DNA of 64,000 nucleotides from Dendrolimus kikuchii (GCA_019925095.2 CM034388.1:26852934-26916933), one strand, 5' to 3'. Positions 21,644 through 32,939 are shown, counted from the first letter of the stretch. Notes: generated by a model not told the origin, from the letters alone. Program-made: numbers and translations.

Positions 21644-21985
21644 TACGTTGCAGAGTACATACATTCATACATACATAACTTCACGCCAGTTCCCTTGCGG
21701 GGTAGGCACGAACAACAGAGTGCCATTTAGGCTTATTCTTACACACCTCATTTGCCTCTTTGACATTCATAACTCTTGTCATGCAAGCTCGTCTGTTCTT
21801 AAGGCTCCTGATATCACCTTCTGCTAGTACACGATCAATTTGATCATGGAAGGTGTGTCGTGGCCTTCCACGACTTCCGCATCCATCCACTTTTGCATTG
21901 TATATCTGTTTAGTCATTCTTTCATCATACATTCTTTCCACATGCCCGAACCATCGGAGCATTCCTTTCCTTACGTTGCAGAGTA
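21644..21985 (-). mobile_element. Family B LINE 3' end, copy 4, with target-site duplication
   Basis: The minus strand reads RKGMLRWFGHVERMYDERMT through ARELA and the stop. GTTGCAGAGTA (up to 14 bases with TAC) is duplicated at 21647-21657 and 21975-21985. Confidence 0.86.
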
Positions 21986-22334
21986 GATAGCCAAATATTT
22001 CAATATAACTGTACGCGCGAGAACTGCATTTTAAATCTTTATCCGACACACTGATTTGTCTTTGGAAAAGAAATTTGTAAACATATGTTCTTATATTTTA
22101 CTAAGGGTAGATTTTTCTATTGTCAAAATACGACATGGATAAATTAAAAATTACAATTGCACGAATAAAACAGTTGAGCTGTTCCGCTTTTACATTCAGT
22201 CAGGTTATAACTTATTCAATGGATAATTTTTATTTAGTTATTGAAGAATCGGCCCTAAATAAATTAAAAAGCTTAGTATTCGATTATAATATTTGCCATG
22301 ACTTTCATACAGTACAAACTTTTTTTTTTTAATA
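21986..22334. other. No gene seen; AT-rich
   Basis: The open frame at 22120-22332 (MSKYDMDKLKITIARIKQLS) is AT-driven and unrecognised. Confidence 0.35.
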
Positions 22335-22565
22335 GTTATAGGATAGTTTATGAGTAGTAATAATATGTTTTTGTGAGAAATGGGAACTGTATAATCAAAT
22401 GTGGCCTTTCGAATTGTCACAAGAACTCCGTTGAATGGTGTCAGTTGATAACCTACTGTTCAGTTAAGTTATACATAGGCTTAAGGAAATGAAGAAACTA
22501 TATTGTAATCTAAGATCTGGCTTTAAGGCCTAACTGCCAAGCCATAAACTTAAATAAATAATAAA
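22335..22565 (+). repeat. Family G, single dispersed unit
   Basis: The reverse complement of the unit tandemly repeated at 7310-8285: TTTTGTGAGAAATGGGAACT, GGCCTTTCGAATTGTCACAA, then CTTTAAGGCCTAACTGCCAA. The CACAGCACAACATCC part is absent. Confidence 0.75.
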
Positions 22566-22621
22566 GTATGAATATTATGTCATTTGTTTTATGTGGGCTC
22601 TACTGCCAAACGATATATAAC

Positions 22622-22800
22622 TTGGGCTACGTTCTATAGAGACTCACAACGACCACGTTCACAACCGCGATTTTCTCGTTCCACTTGCTTACCGGTCTTT
22701 GTCTTGACATGGGTTGTTGTGACCGCGGTCGCATTGTGAAACGGCAGACGGAGCATTTTGGGCGTTGTGAGATACTAAAGGAACGCGCCCTTGATAAACG
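22622..22800. mobile_element. MITE, family N copy 1
   Basis: Ends GGGCTACGTTCTATAGAGAC and GTTGTGAGATACTAAAGGAA are imperfect inverted repeats around GACTCACAAC/GTTGTGAG. The interior (ACCACGTTCACAACCGCGAT) matches 27583-27852. There is no transposase, so it is non-autonomous; superfamily not decided. Confidence 0.65.
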
Positions 22801-23150
22801 TGCAAACGTCAAAAGTAAAATAAACTCTTGGAAACAGTATAGTGGCATTTACCCGTTCCCTTTCCGGCGCAACGTGGCCCCCATCTCCGGCTGCGCACAA
22901 TTTTATTTAAAGAAGCGAACAAAGTTTGGAAGCGCGTTCCGCCACGCGTAAACATTTACTAGCAAGGTTTATTGATGTTGGTCACCGCACTTTGCCAAAT
23001 ACCAACCCCCATAATTTGCCAAATTACCAACTTTGCGTTTTTGTTCTACTATTTTTTCGATTCGTATTTTGTGTTTGAAATTTACTATTTGGCTTTTTAT
23101 TTACAATAATATAAATTGATTTATTGAAGAAAATTTAATGTCAAATTAAA
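22801..23150. other. GC-richer unassigned stretch
   Basis: 22850-22960 has several GCGC/CCCC runs and no repeat partner. No splice-supported exon or promoter element can be shown. Confidence 0.35.
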
Positions 23151-23151
23151 T

Positions 23152-23308
23152 CGAGACTTACCAAAACGATTGATAGATATCTCACGCGACCGAAACGACG
23201 GCCTTTATTTTGGACAACACATAAGCGTTGCCATACAACGTGGTAACGCGGCTAGCGTTTTGAGAACTTTCCCAACTGACAGTGATTTGGGAACCATTTA
23301 CTATTTGT
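23152..23308 (+). pseudogene. Family J LINE protein C-terminus, copy 1
   Basis: Reads RDLPKRLIDISRDRNDGLYF, GQHISVAIQRGNAASVLRTF, then SDLGTIYYL and a stop. The QRISxAIQRGNAASxLGT pattern is a widespread C-terminal motif of a LINE class in Lepidoptera. Only the last ~50 codons are present. Clade not assigned. Confidence 0.72.
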
Positions 23309-23339
23309 AATTACAAGCTTTTATTTCACTTGCAATGGA

Positions 23340-23650
23340 TGTACCTGTGTGTGTAAGTTCAGGTGGAATCCTGCAAGTTAAATTTGACCAACTTCCCGGT
23401 TTCTGATTGAGCTGAAATTTTGCACGCATATGTATATTGCGTGACAATGCAATAATGTGATACCATGGAGCTGATCTGATGATGGAGTCGGAAGGTGGTT
23501 ATAGGAACTCCTGTACTAAGCAAGATAGACCCGTCGTGGTTGGGCTCGTTTTACTTTTCTTGGCTAGCACTCTGCTGCTACTTGATATCCAGGATCTCAT
23601 AAGTTTGTATTTAAAACCTTTTTAAAAAAGTTTTTTTTTTTGTAAAATAA
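23340..23650 (+). repeat. Family F repeat, copy 1
   Basis: GACCAACTTCCCGGTTTCTG, GAGCTGAAATTTTGCACGCA and GTCGGAAGGTGGTTATAGGA recur reversed at 56020-56275. Ends in a T-run. Unclassified dispersed repeat. Confidence 0.6.
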
Positions 23651-23774
23651 AGCTGTATATAAATAATATTAGTATAGATATATTAGTTTAATTTTTTTAA
23701 GGTCATGATTGTAAATGATTATTGTAAATATCAAAAATAAAAACTACAGTTATATGAAGTAAATCTAATCTAAT

Positions 23775-23990
23775 CTTCAGGTAGTCAGAGGATTGGTTCC
23801 TACTGCGGACAACGGTTTAGAATGGCTACCCAGTGAGGCAACGTATGGAGTCTTCTGGGAACCTTACTCATTTGACTTCGAAGACCTAGGGTCAGTATTC
23901 TAATTATATTCTTAAGATAGTTAAGTTTTCTTCGTTGTATTACTTTATAATTTATATATATTAAAATAGATTAAAATACTTTTAATGTAA
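23775..23990 (+). pseudogene. Family J LINE tail, copy 2, decayed
   Basis: GTGAGGCAACGTATGGAGTCTTC with GGAACCTT corresponds to RGNxxSLLGTL of the J end, and the following 3' UTR (AGTTAAGTTTTCTTCGTTGT) matches 24848-24870. Stops interrupt the frame. Confidence 0.55.
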
Positions 23991-24314
23991 TTACGTATTA
24001 ACGTACATTTTATTTGATGACCAAATAAATAAAAATGGAATCAGCTCCCCACTGTCGGTGAGCTGTAATCCATTTTTTATTTGTAAATATGTAACTAGTA
24101 TTTTATTTTTAGGTTTATTAATAAAATAGATTACATATTATAGCATAAAGTTTTACATATAAGATATAGATTAAAGTTTTTTTTTAATTTTCTTACTTTT
24201 ACTATTCTTACATTATATATCTTTAGTGCTCTGATAGTGTGTCTACTAATATATTTTTAAATTAAGTTTTACTGTACATATTATAAGTAGCAAATTAATT
24301 TGCAACGTTATTAA

Positions 24315-24520
24315 TCCTTCCATGATCAAATTGATCGTGTACTAGCAGAAGGTGATGTCAGGAGCCCTAAGAACAGACGAGCTTGCATGACAAGAGTTAT
24401 GAATGTCAAAGAGGCAAGTGAGGTGTGTAAGAAAAGCCTAAATGGCACTCTGTTGTTCGTGCCTACCCCGCAAGGGAACTGGCGTGAAGTTATGTATGTA
24501 TGTATGTAATTAATCTATGA
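24315..24520 (+). mobile_element. Family B LINE 3' end, copy 5
   Basis: Contains ATTGATCGTGTACTAGCAGA through GGAACTGGCGTGAAG with a TATG tail. One base is missing near 24435 (GAAAAGCC for GAATAAGCC), breaking the frame. ATTAATC flanks both sides, so the duplication is imperfect. Confidence 0.8.
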
Positions 24521-24725
24521 AGTCTAATAATTAGTTTTTATACCATAAAAATAAAACATGAACCCAGGCTCCCCGCTTCTGACGCAGTTCAAGATTTTAT
24601 TTTTCAACAAATATTAAATTTTTAAAACAACAAATATTAATGCTTTTTCTTTTAAAAGAGTAATTTTTGAACTTAATGTAAAATTTTACCCGTTAGTATT
24701 CATTTTCAATTTAAATAAAATTTAA
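24521..24725. other. AT-rich spacer
   Basis: No supported feature. Confidence 0.4.
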
Positions 24726-24727
24726 AA

Positions 24728-24900
24728 ATTAACCGAGGAAACGTAGCCAGCCTTCTGGGCACTTTACCCATAGAAGGCGGTGATCTTGGCTCAGTATTCT
24801 ACCTATAGTCTTGAGGGATTATGAGTAGAATACAATACAAATAAGTTAAGTTTTCTTGCATTGTATTCGATTATATGTAATTTAATATAGCTTTGTACAA
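24728..24900 (+). pseudogene. Family J LINE tail, copy 3
   Basis: Reads NRGNVASLLGTLPIEGGDLG then SVFYL and a stop, followed by a 3' UTR like copy 2. Only the last ~25 codons remain. Confidence 0.65.
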
Positions 24901-25032
24901 ACTACTAGTATATTTTGTCCGATTTCGTATTGTTTTTGTGGGTAAAAATTAAACTATACTACAAAAAGAAACCTAAAATTCAAAACTAGAACTAAATAAA
25001 AAAAGGATTATATTATATATAAAATATTGGTC

Positions 25033-25160
25033 CCAAACCACTGTCACTTACCGGGAACGTTACCAAAAGGCTGGCGGCGTTACCACGTTGAATAGCGATG
25101 CTTTGAGCAAAATAGACGCCAGCCTTTTGGTCGCGTGAGAGCTCTACTAAAAGTATGTAA
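25033..25160 (-). pseudogene. Family J LINE tail, copy 4
   Basis: The minus strand reads SRDQKAGVYFAQ, AIQRGNAASLL and VTFPVSDSG. It faces copies 1-3 in the opposite orientation. Confidence 0.68.
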
Positions 25161-25423
25161 AATTGTAGAATTTTTGAAAATAAATAAAAACATTAAAGCC
25201 GTTTCACCAAAGATTTTGAGAAAATTAAATACTTTGTTCAAAAGGGACTTATGGCTAATTTACTTGACGAATAAGTGCGAAACGCGACTCGAAACATGTT
25301 TTAGAAATTGACTGATTAAATCAAGGCAGTAACTTGCCGAGATTGAAGCGGTGTTGAAAGAACTCGATTAGTGTAGGAACACCATATGAATCCTTAAACA
25401 TTTGGTAATACTATTTTAAATAT
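25161..25423. other. No gene seen
   Basis: No supported feature. Confidence 0.4.
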
Positions 25424-25806
25424 TGTTACGAATTATGGGACTCGAATTAAAATGCCGTTGGAATTACTATAGAATTTATTAGAACTATACAAACACGTAG
25501 AACACAGGTACAAATATAACCGGACGCAATAAGTCCGAATGTAATGCACAATTCAATAACACGCGCAAAGTCCGTCATTAAATGTATCACTACACACGCC
25601 TTGCCTCGCTTGTGTTGTCGCTTTGACTGCCGATCTCTCCATTGGGCAATTGCTTTATACTGCACCGATACAATACGGCTGCCAACCCGCGTAGATCGGA
25701 TGTCTTAGAATCAGTTCGACACACAATACAACAATCGACCGCGTGGACTGAAGTTTCCGAGACGACGTAATCTGTACACCTGCGGCCATAAACAAGTACA
25801 ATAACA
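25424..25806 (+). mobile_element. Solo LTR, family O, with 4-bp duplication
   Basis: Begins TGTTACGAATTATGGG and ends AAGTACAATAACA, giving TG...CA ends, and is flanked by ATAT at 25420-25423 and 25807-25810. No gag or pol follows, so it is likely left by recombination between two LTRs. A 4-bp duplication suits some Ty3/Gypsy groups. TTTATACTGCACC near 25650 could be its TATA region. Confidence 0.68.
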
Positions 25807-25950
25807 ATATAATGTTTTTCTTAATTACAAATTTTAAACACAAAGTAAACAAAAGAAGTCAAAATGCGGGAAAGGTAATAAACCGGGTGTGCATTTACTT
25901 TGTCGGCGTATAACAATATATACGATAATATTGATATATTTAAGATAATT

Positions 25951-26252
25951 TTTATCCGTACAGGAACGGAGAAAGAATACAATTTCCTGCGGCCAGGCGG
26001 CCTGTCGTAAGAGGCGACAAAACAACCCACAGCCAGGTGGTAGGATATTTGCTCGACTGGATGGCGACCACCCCTGGTCTAGAGTATGCCGCCATAACAA
26101 CCTTGTGTTGTGTTCCGGCATTAGTAACCAGGTTCCAGTCTCCCTTAAGAGATCAGCAGCGCATTTGTAGCACCTCTGGTGTTGCAAATGTCCATAGGCG
26201 ATGGTAACCGCTTTCCATCAAGTGGGCCGTCTGCCTGTCTACTGATCTCCTG

Positions 26253-26257
<5 letters not shown>
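25951..26257 (+). mobile_element. Family A repeat, full length, tail turned into AT microsatellite
   Basis: Runs from TTTATCCGTACAGGAACGG to GATCTCCTGCAATAATAT; the A-rich tail passes directly into the AT repeat. Confidence 0.86.

Positions 26258-26322
<65 letters not shown>
26257..26322. repeat. (AT)n microsatellite
   Basis: About 33 uninterrupted AT units grown from the A-rich tail of a family A copy. Confidence 0.9.
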
Positions 26323-26326
<4 letters not shown>

Positions 26327-26330
26327 CAGT

Positions 26331-26738
26331 GTTATTTGTTGACCCGTTCCGTTTTATTACTACTTTCGCGATTCTTAGTGCGTACTTTAAAAATTCCTCG
26401 CATTTCTGTTTGCCAAGTAATTGTTGATGTTCTTCCTTTCAATTTCCAGCTTTAGGGCACACCCGAGAAACATGTTGTCATCGTGGTGCCCCTACATTCA
26501 TCTAAGAATAATTACATTTGCGCACGCATTTAAGCGTATTCGAGGGAAATGTGCAAACGTCGCGTCGCCTCTTATTCTGTAGATCTATTTAAATAAGAAT
26601 TTTAAATTGGATTCCGGATTCTCATGGGAGGTGCAGAGTAAATTTTACGGTTGGTACATTAATTTTTGGAATTAAAATACGCCTGCTAAGGCACATTCGA
26701 AATCCCAAAGGAGAAGGACTGCGGGGTTATATTTTTAA
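26331..26738. other. Unassigned; possible splice acceptor at 26451
   Basis: CTTCCTTTCAATTTCCAG ending at about 26451 is a strong acceptor-like string. Behind it one frame reads LGHTRETCCHRGAPTFI then stops and another stays open about 43 codons. No donor or family is recognised, so no exon is called. Confidence 0.25.
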
Positions 26739-26950
26739 CTAGCTTCTGGAATAGTTATTTAACTATCCCACGGGAACTCTTTAATTTTTCGGGATAAAAA
26801 GTATCCTATATGTTGACCAGAGATATAAGCTACCACCATAAAAATTGCATTTAAATCGGTCCAGTCGTTTCGGAGATTAACCGGTATAAACAGACAGACA
26901 AACAGAGAAACAAAAAATTTGAAGAAAATCTAAATTAGTTCTATTTCACT
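26739..26950 (-). mobile_element. Helitron-like element
   Basis: The left end CTAGCTTCTGGAATAG is a reversed CTAG terminus. TCGGGATAAAAAGTATCCTA and AATCGGTCCAGTCGTTTCGG are typical body motifs. The 5' TC end is not located. Confidence 0.55.
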
Positions 26951-27582
26951 TCTTACACCCCCCCTGACTCGGTTTTTATAATTTTTTTTATTGTATAGAA
27001 ATTCGACCTCTACAATTTTATTATATGTATAGATAGCAAGTTTTGATGTCATACTTAAACAAACGATTCAGATAGTGCATTAATTATTACGTAAAAACTT
27101 CATTTAATTTTTCAGTCACAAAAGACTACATTTCTAATGAAAACAGACATTGAATCCATACCTAAATCTGTTGAATGCATTTAATATGTCACATAGGTAT
27201 GAAACGTCAAGTAAATTTTTGTTCTATAGCATACCAGCCAGTATTTTGTTGTCACTGACGCTAGTAAATATTTATCTCAAATTTATGTAAATTAAACAAT
27301 AATTTGATGAAAAGTAATTTATAAGTATAAAATGATGTTACAAAATTATTGATATTTTTTATTACAGTTTATGTAAAAAAAGTTGGGATATGAGTCGTTT
27401 GTATTATCTATGGTTGGCATAGTTTTTACATTTTTTGACAGCAGGGAAAGTTATTACTCAGTGACGAAAAATACTGTTTTCATCATGTTTCATTAAAAAA
27501 TGTTTTTATCATGATAAGAGGAGAAGAATAATATTTTACCACCAGCTCTTTAACATAAAAATAATTTTACAATTTATTGTAC
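26951..27582. other. No gene seen; AT-rich
   Basis: TTTAATTTTTCAG at about 27104-27116 looks like an acceptor with a 22-codon frame after it, which is not enough to call an exon. Confidence 0.35.
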
Positions 27583-27852
27583 TATGGCTACATTCCATTA
27601 AAGACTCACAACAACCACGTTCACGACCGCGATTTTTCCCGTTCCACTTGCTTGCCGGCGTTACAATCGTAAACCCAAGTGGAACGGTTATTCAACCCAT
27701 CTTTTGATATGGGTCGTTGTGAGCGCTGCGTGAGCGAAAATCATAACGTCATTAGTGACGTTTTCGCCACAACCGTAACGACCGCCGTCGCCTTGTTGTA
27801 CGGCTAACGGAGCATTTTGGGCGTTGTGAGCTACTAGTGGAACACCCTGCAT
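27583..27852. mobile_element. MITE, family N copy 2
   Basis: GGCTACATTCCATTAAAGAC at the left pairs with GCTACTAGTGGAACACCC at the right, with ACTCACAAC/GTTGTGAG inside. Longer than copy 1 by an internal block around 27690-27780. Confidence 0.68.
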
Positions 27853-28559
27853 GTGTTATCTATCCAATTATGTAAACGATGACATGAAGTTCGGGAGGTC
27901 CGCTGCGACGACTCTAAATCATTGCTAAAATGTTAAAAAAAGGGAAAATTATGGTTTAAGTATTCTAAGCGTGGTAGTTTAGAATATTAACTGTAAATGA
28001 TGTTTGAGATAAATTTGGATTTTATTTATTTATCAGAAAACGTCTTATAGTAGGCGAGGCCAAGCTGGGATTTTGGGATTTACTCGAGCGTGGCAGAATA
28101 AAATATGGGGAGAAACCTTGCACCCTGTTATGTACCCCCACCATATATGAACTCTTCGAGAAAGAAAGAAAGAAGAAAGAAAAAATATTTGTTTAGGACA
28201 AGATACAAAAAGTCTTGATTATATATGTAACAATTAATTGTGATGTCTTAAAAAGGTTCTTGCTCAGCATATTGCCAGTTTCACAACCAGCGCTGATCTT
28301 CCGCAAGTACCTCTAAGTGATGCCATAACTTACCTCCACAAAGTAAATTAAAACAATAAACATTCGTTATAAAATTATGCAAAATAAGTTACTAGTGTGT
28401 ATGAACATTGTTCTAATAACAAATAAAATAAAATAACAAAAAAAACGGACAGAAATGACGAACAAGACAAAAATAATAATAAATTGGCTTCATGTATTTT
28501 TTATTCTTAAAATTTTTTTTCAAACTGTCAGGTTAAGGAATTTTCTCCACATAATTGTC
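27853..28559. other. No gene seen; short GAAA repeat
   Basis: A GAAA microsatellite lies at about 28162-28188. 28060-28130 (CTCGAGCGTGGCAGAATAAA) looks like a dispersed repeat, but no second copy is in the window. Confidence 0.4.
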
Positions 28560-28930
28560 AGATTATGGGTTAGCACGACAAGGACATCAAGCTGTATATT
28601 AATCTGACGCGCTCGAGTATTTCAATGTTACGATTTTTTTTTGTATTTTCAATAATCGGCCATGACTTTTGGTCGCGGCCAAATCGTCAGTTTTTTGAAC
28701 AGGAGTTCCTTTAGGGTTTACTTAACATCCCTTTTGAATATGTGACGCGCTTGAGTTTTTTTGTGCGACTCTTTTTTTTTGAAAACCTGTACACGCTCCC
28801 CCCACCAGTGAAAGGGCATACGTCATATAACCTTTTTTTTCTTTTTAGCATCTAATCTTCACAATCCAAAAGATCCCCGCGACGCTCGAGTAACTTCACA
28901 TTTAGCATCTTGGGCTCCCCTACTTATTAT
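28560..28930. repeat. Element with repeated GACGCGCTCGAGT motif
   Basis: GACGCGCTCGAGTAT at 28606, GACGCGCTTGAGTTT at 28744 and GACGCTCGAGTAAC at 28882 sit about 138 bases apart in T-rich sequence. Probably internal subrepeats of an unclassified element; no protein. Confidence 0.45.
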
Positions 28931-29274
28931 ATTATCACAGACATAAGCGAAGTCTGCCTTACATGACGTGACCATTATATATTCATAAACGTTGGTATTT
29001 GGCTGCTGAAGAATGAAACCTTCGCGTTACATAGATTTTTTTATAGTAGTACTAGCATTTGACCGCGACTTGGCCCACGTTGGACAAAGGTTATTTTCAG
29101 CGGGGTAATAGATTTTTAGTATTGTAATGGAACACTCACAAGCCAATAGATGGCGCTGTGCAATAATTGATGTCACAACGTTTACGTGAATCCCGAACAA
29201 AGAGACAAACACAAAAAAATGTAAGAAACAAAAGACCGTATTTTTATAATTATATCATATTTTAGATACACAGA

Positions 29275-29405
29275 CTCGCGTTTGATCATGATTTCGCCTG
29301 ATCTAGAACGGAGATATGGTCTAAAATGGAATACGCTTACATAGAAGGTACCTATTCACACGGGATTTCAAAACACCCAGGTTGTAAGCGGGTGTGATAT
29401 TGAGC
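29275..29405 (-). mobile_element. Family K LINE 3' end
   Basis: The reversed K tail: CGCGTTTGATCATGATTTCG, then ACGCTTACATAGAAGGTACC and ATTCACACGGGATTTC. Same block as 63080-63180. Confidence 0.6.
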
Positions 29406-30414
29406 CACCACAATTATTTTTGAAGCGAAACTTCAAATTATATATACAGTATTAGCATTTTTTCTGTCACGAAAAAGCGTTACGGTCTCGTGGAGGGGGT
29501 AGAAGGTATATGGCGTGGCTCTCACCACGACATAATTTTAGAGTACCTGGACGTGGTGAGAGGCGGCATAATTTTAGAGTAGACTATGGATGTTTTTTTT
29601 TGGTTCCGGATCGAATTCAGTTTTTTGTTTGATAAAATAAAATATGTTTAAATAAAAAATGCATTAATTAAAATGTACCTAACCTAACCAAATCATAATT
29701 TGCAGTAAACCTGCGAAAAACCGAAATGTGTGCTGGGAAACATAGTAGAAATGAAACTTCAACGGACAAGTGGAAAAATGAGTTGCAACAGACAACTGGA
29801 AAACGAATAATTTTTTATATCTATTCCGACTACAGATGAAGAAGTAAAAAGAGTAGAGAACAAGCAATATTATCAGCAAAAAGTCTTTAAATCTGAATAA
29901 AGCTTAGCCATTGTTGTTTTCCTCATCCGAATGAATGTGGCAACGGAGAGGACAGTTCAGTTCTTCAAAGAATAATTTAGCCGCTTTAGCGCTTTTTACT
30001 TTGTTCGACTAGGAACTGTGAACGACGTGAATTATACGACTCAGCGGTATTTTACGCTTTAATTCTTTCAGTGATCGCTTCATCGAGGTAATGAGCGGAA
30101 GTGTCTTTTTATGAAATATTGTCCACGATTTCCGTTTCTTTGTTACGGAAAGAGGGTGGTTAGTAAGGCCTACAATTGCTTTTATGTATAAATTCGTTGT
30201 TCACTGCGTTATAAAATATTGTATATATACTTAGAAGCCCAAACCCCGAGATAGATCTATACATAAATACAGATAAATAAAATTGAAGTGTCTGTTTGTA
30301 TTGTCAAAATAAAATAGTGAAAAAAATCAGGGGGGATAATTTTTAGAATTTTTGTCTGTCTGTCTGGATGTTCCGGCTAATCTTTGTAACGGCTGAACCG
30401 ATTTTGACGGAACG
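29406..30414. other. No gene seen
   Basis: CATAATTTTAGAGTA is duplicated at about 29540 and 29569. TTAATTCTTTCAG near 30071 resembles an acceptor, with GTAATG only 16 bases later. No supported gene. Confidence 0.35.
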
Positions 30415-30532
30415 TTCACTGGAAGATACATACATACATAACTTCACGCCAGTTCCCTTGCGGGGTAGGTACGAACAACAGAGCGCCATTTAGGCCCATT
30501 CTTACACACCTCACTTGCTTCACTGGAAGATA
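30415..30532 (-). mobile_element. Family B LINE 3' end, copy 6 (shortest), with target-site duplication
   Basis: Only about 90 bases of the B 3' end remain, with its TACA tail at the left. TTCACTGGAAGATA is at 30415-30428 and again at 30519-30532. It landed in a GGCTGAACCGATTTTGACGG repeat of Helitron-like type. Confidence 0.85.
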
Positions 30533-30533
30533 G

Positions 30534-30850
30534 CTTTTTTTTTTTTTATTGCAGGAGTTCAGCAGACAGGCAGATGGCCCACAGGATGGAAAGCGGTTAC
30601 CATCGCCTATGGACATTTGCAACACCACAGGTGCTTCAAATGCGCTGCTGCTCTCTTAAGGGAGTCTGGAACCTGGTCACTAATGCCGGAACACAACTCA
30701 AAGTTGTTATGGCGGCATGTTCTAGACCAGGGGTGGTAACCATCCAGTCGGGCGATGCCCTACCACCTGGCTGTGGGTTGTTTAGTCACCTCTTACGACA
30801 GGCCGCCCGGCCGCAGGCAATTGTATTCTTTCTCCGTTCCTGCACGGATA
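30534..30850 (-). mobile_element. Family A repeat, full length
   Basis: Reversed copy from a T-run and ATTGCAGGAGTTCAGCAG to TTCCTGCACGGATA. Confidence 0.86.
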
Positions 30851-31309
30851 CTGATGTTATAAGGAGCAACGTATGCTAGTTTTGAAATTAGAGTTCCGCG
30901 AAAAAATGCCACGCCAAAGAAGTCTGCTAATAAGAGTATCATCACTAATAATAACAAACTAGCGGACGGTAGGTATACAATTACACCGACGCAAACAGAA
31001 CATTACACAAATGAAAGTTTTTCCGCTAGATCGGTTCCTAATGTGGAGGGTAGATATTCTCCCTCAAAGATAGCAAGCGAATAATTAACCGAAGCTAATT
31101 CGATTAGTTGGACCAAATAAAGCAAGTCTACTGTAAATGATATATGATAAGTTTCTATATTTCTTTTACTACTGTTTCCGCAGTTTGGTTACTTTCAGAA
31201 TAAGGGAGGGGATAGTCAACTAACTGAGATATATTTTATAAACTTATAGAAAGTCATAGACTCGTAGATTTTGTACGAGCTTTTAGGCACTGTAACGATT
31301 AACCTCCTT
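30851..31309. other. No gene seen
   Basis: No supported feature. Confidence 0.4.
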
Positions 31310-32100
31310 AGTAGGGTGGCGCAAAAAAACCGACTTTTCTTTTTTTTGAGTCTCGTGTGAAAAAATGTTAGTTTTCGATGTTGTAAGAACTCTCTCCAAA
31401 GGAGAGCTCAAAAAAAAAATTAAGAGGTCGCTCCGAATTTTTTAAGATTTCAAAAATCGCCAAAAACCGATTTTTTTACTCAATTTTTTTTCTCGTTATG
31501 GGATAATTTTATAGACCAAAAAATAATACGTTTCTGAAAGTTTCACTTCAAAATTGGAATTTTAAAAGGTCGAATTGAATTATATTGAATTGAAGTAATG
31601 CACTAGTACATTACAAAAATAATTATTAGCGACCTTTTAACGGCCATTATATTCGATTTTTTCGAGTGAGTAATGTATAATGTATAATAAATATTTTTTT
31701 TTTGTTTTAGTGTTCGATTTTTAATTCACCTCGTGGTGATTTTTTATCGATTATATGACTAAACTAGCTTCTGCCCGCGACGTCGTTCGTGTGGAATAGT
31801 AAAAAAAAACCCCCGACTTTGAAACATTCTTCATTGGTGCTCCGCTTCTATTGGTTTTAGCGTGATGATATATAGCCTATAGCCTTCTTCGATAAATGGG
31901 TTATCTAACACTGAAAGAATTTTTCAAATCAGACCAGTAGTTCCTGAGATTAACGCGTTCAAACAAACAAACTCTTCAGCTTTATATATTAGTATAAGAT
32001 AAAAGAAAAAAAATGGAATATTAATATGAATATTAGAAGGTCGCTCGACAAAATCTAAAGTAATGCACTAGTAAATTAAAAAAAAATATGAGCTGCCTTT
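31310..32100. repeat. Family S element with internal repeats, split by a Helitron
   Basis: Starts TAGGGTGGCGCAAAAAAACC, with GAACTCTCTCCAAAGGAGAG. A block with AAGTAATGCACTAGTA and an AGGTCG lead-in occurs at about 31565-31615 and again at 32040-32075, on either side of a Helitron. Unclassified. Confidence 0.45.
31764..31999 (-). mobile_element. Helitron, family E
   Basis: CTAGCTTCTGCCCGCGACGT at the left to TATATTAGTATAAGA at the right, with A before CTAG and T after GA. Standard E body. Confidence 0.8.
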
Positions 32101-32370
32101 TAATTCTTCCAGATCAATGTTATACGCGAATCAAAGATTCTAGAAAGTCGTTAATTACTGAAATCACGGCCATCATTTTAAGTCACCTTTATACATCATA
32201 TTGCAGTCTCATTATTGTAAAACCCTATTTTTCTTATAGAACAGCATTTTGAATGTGATTTTTATTTTTTATATCAAATTTTTATTCTTGTTTGTTTTGT
32301 CAAATGAAGAATGTTGACGGATATACCTACATGGGTTAATTGTTCAATATTGTGTTTAATAGCTTTAAAT

Positions 32371-32660
32371 CAATACAATTTCCTGCGGCCGGGCGGCCTG
32401 TCGTAAGAGGCGACTTAACAACCCACAGCCAGGTGGTAGGGCATTTGCCCGACTGGATGGCTACCACCCCTAGTCTAAAGTATGTCGCCATAACAACCTT
32501 GAGTTGTGTTCCGGCATTAGTGACCAGGTTCCAGTGTCCCTTAAGAGAGCAGCAGCGCATTTGTAGCAACTTTGGTGTTGCAAATGTCCATAGGCGATGG
32601 TAACCGCTTTCCGTCAAGTGGGCCGTCTGCCTGTCTGCTGATCTCCTGCAATTAAAAAAA
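32371..32660 (+). mobile_element. Family A repeat, 5'-truncated
   Basis: Starts at AATACAATTTCCTGCGGCC and ends CTCCTGCAATTAAAAAAAAA. AAATC at both edges may be a short duplication. Confidence 0.84.
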
Positions 32661-32939
32661 AATCACTGTAAAATAATACAAAAACCAGAATATTTCTTTA
32701 ACAAAACCATTGTATTTATCCTTACAGACCACAACACATCACTTGATCTACTCTCAGACACCAAACACGGGGCTATAATTTGCACGTAGAGCGCTCTCAA
32801 CACTCGACACTTATGCGCGATTATAGCACTGAAGCATCTTCTTACAGTCCTCAAGGGCATTCAATTCAATTTTTCACCCCTCTTCAAAGGAAAGGGACTT
32901 AACGTTAAAGTGAGTCGCTTGTTAGATTTTATTTCAATC

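Noticed and set aside
30060..30095. 16-base micro-exon between TTCTTTCAG and GTAATG
   Set aside because: Splice-like strings of this length arise by chance; no flanking exons.
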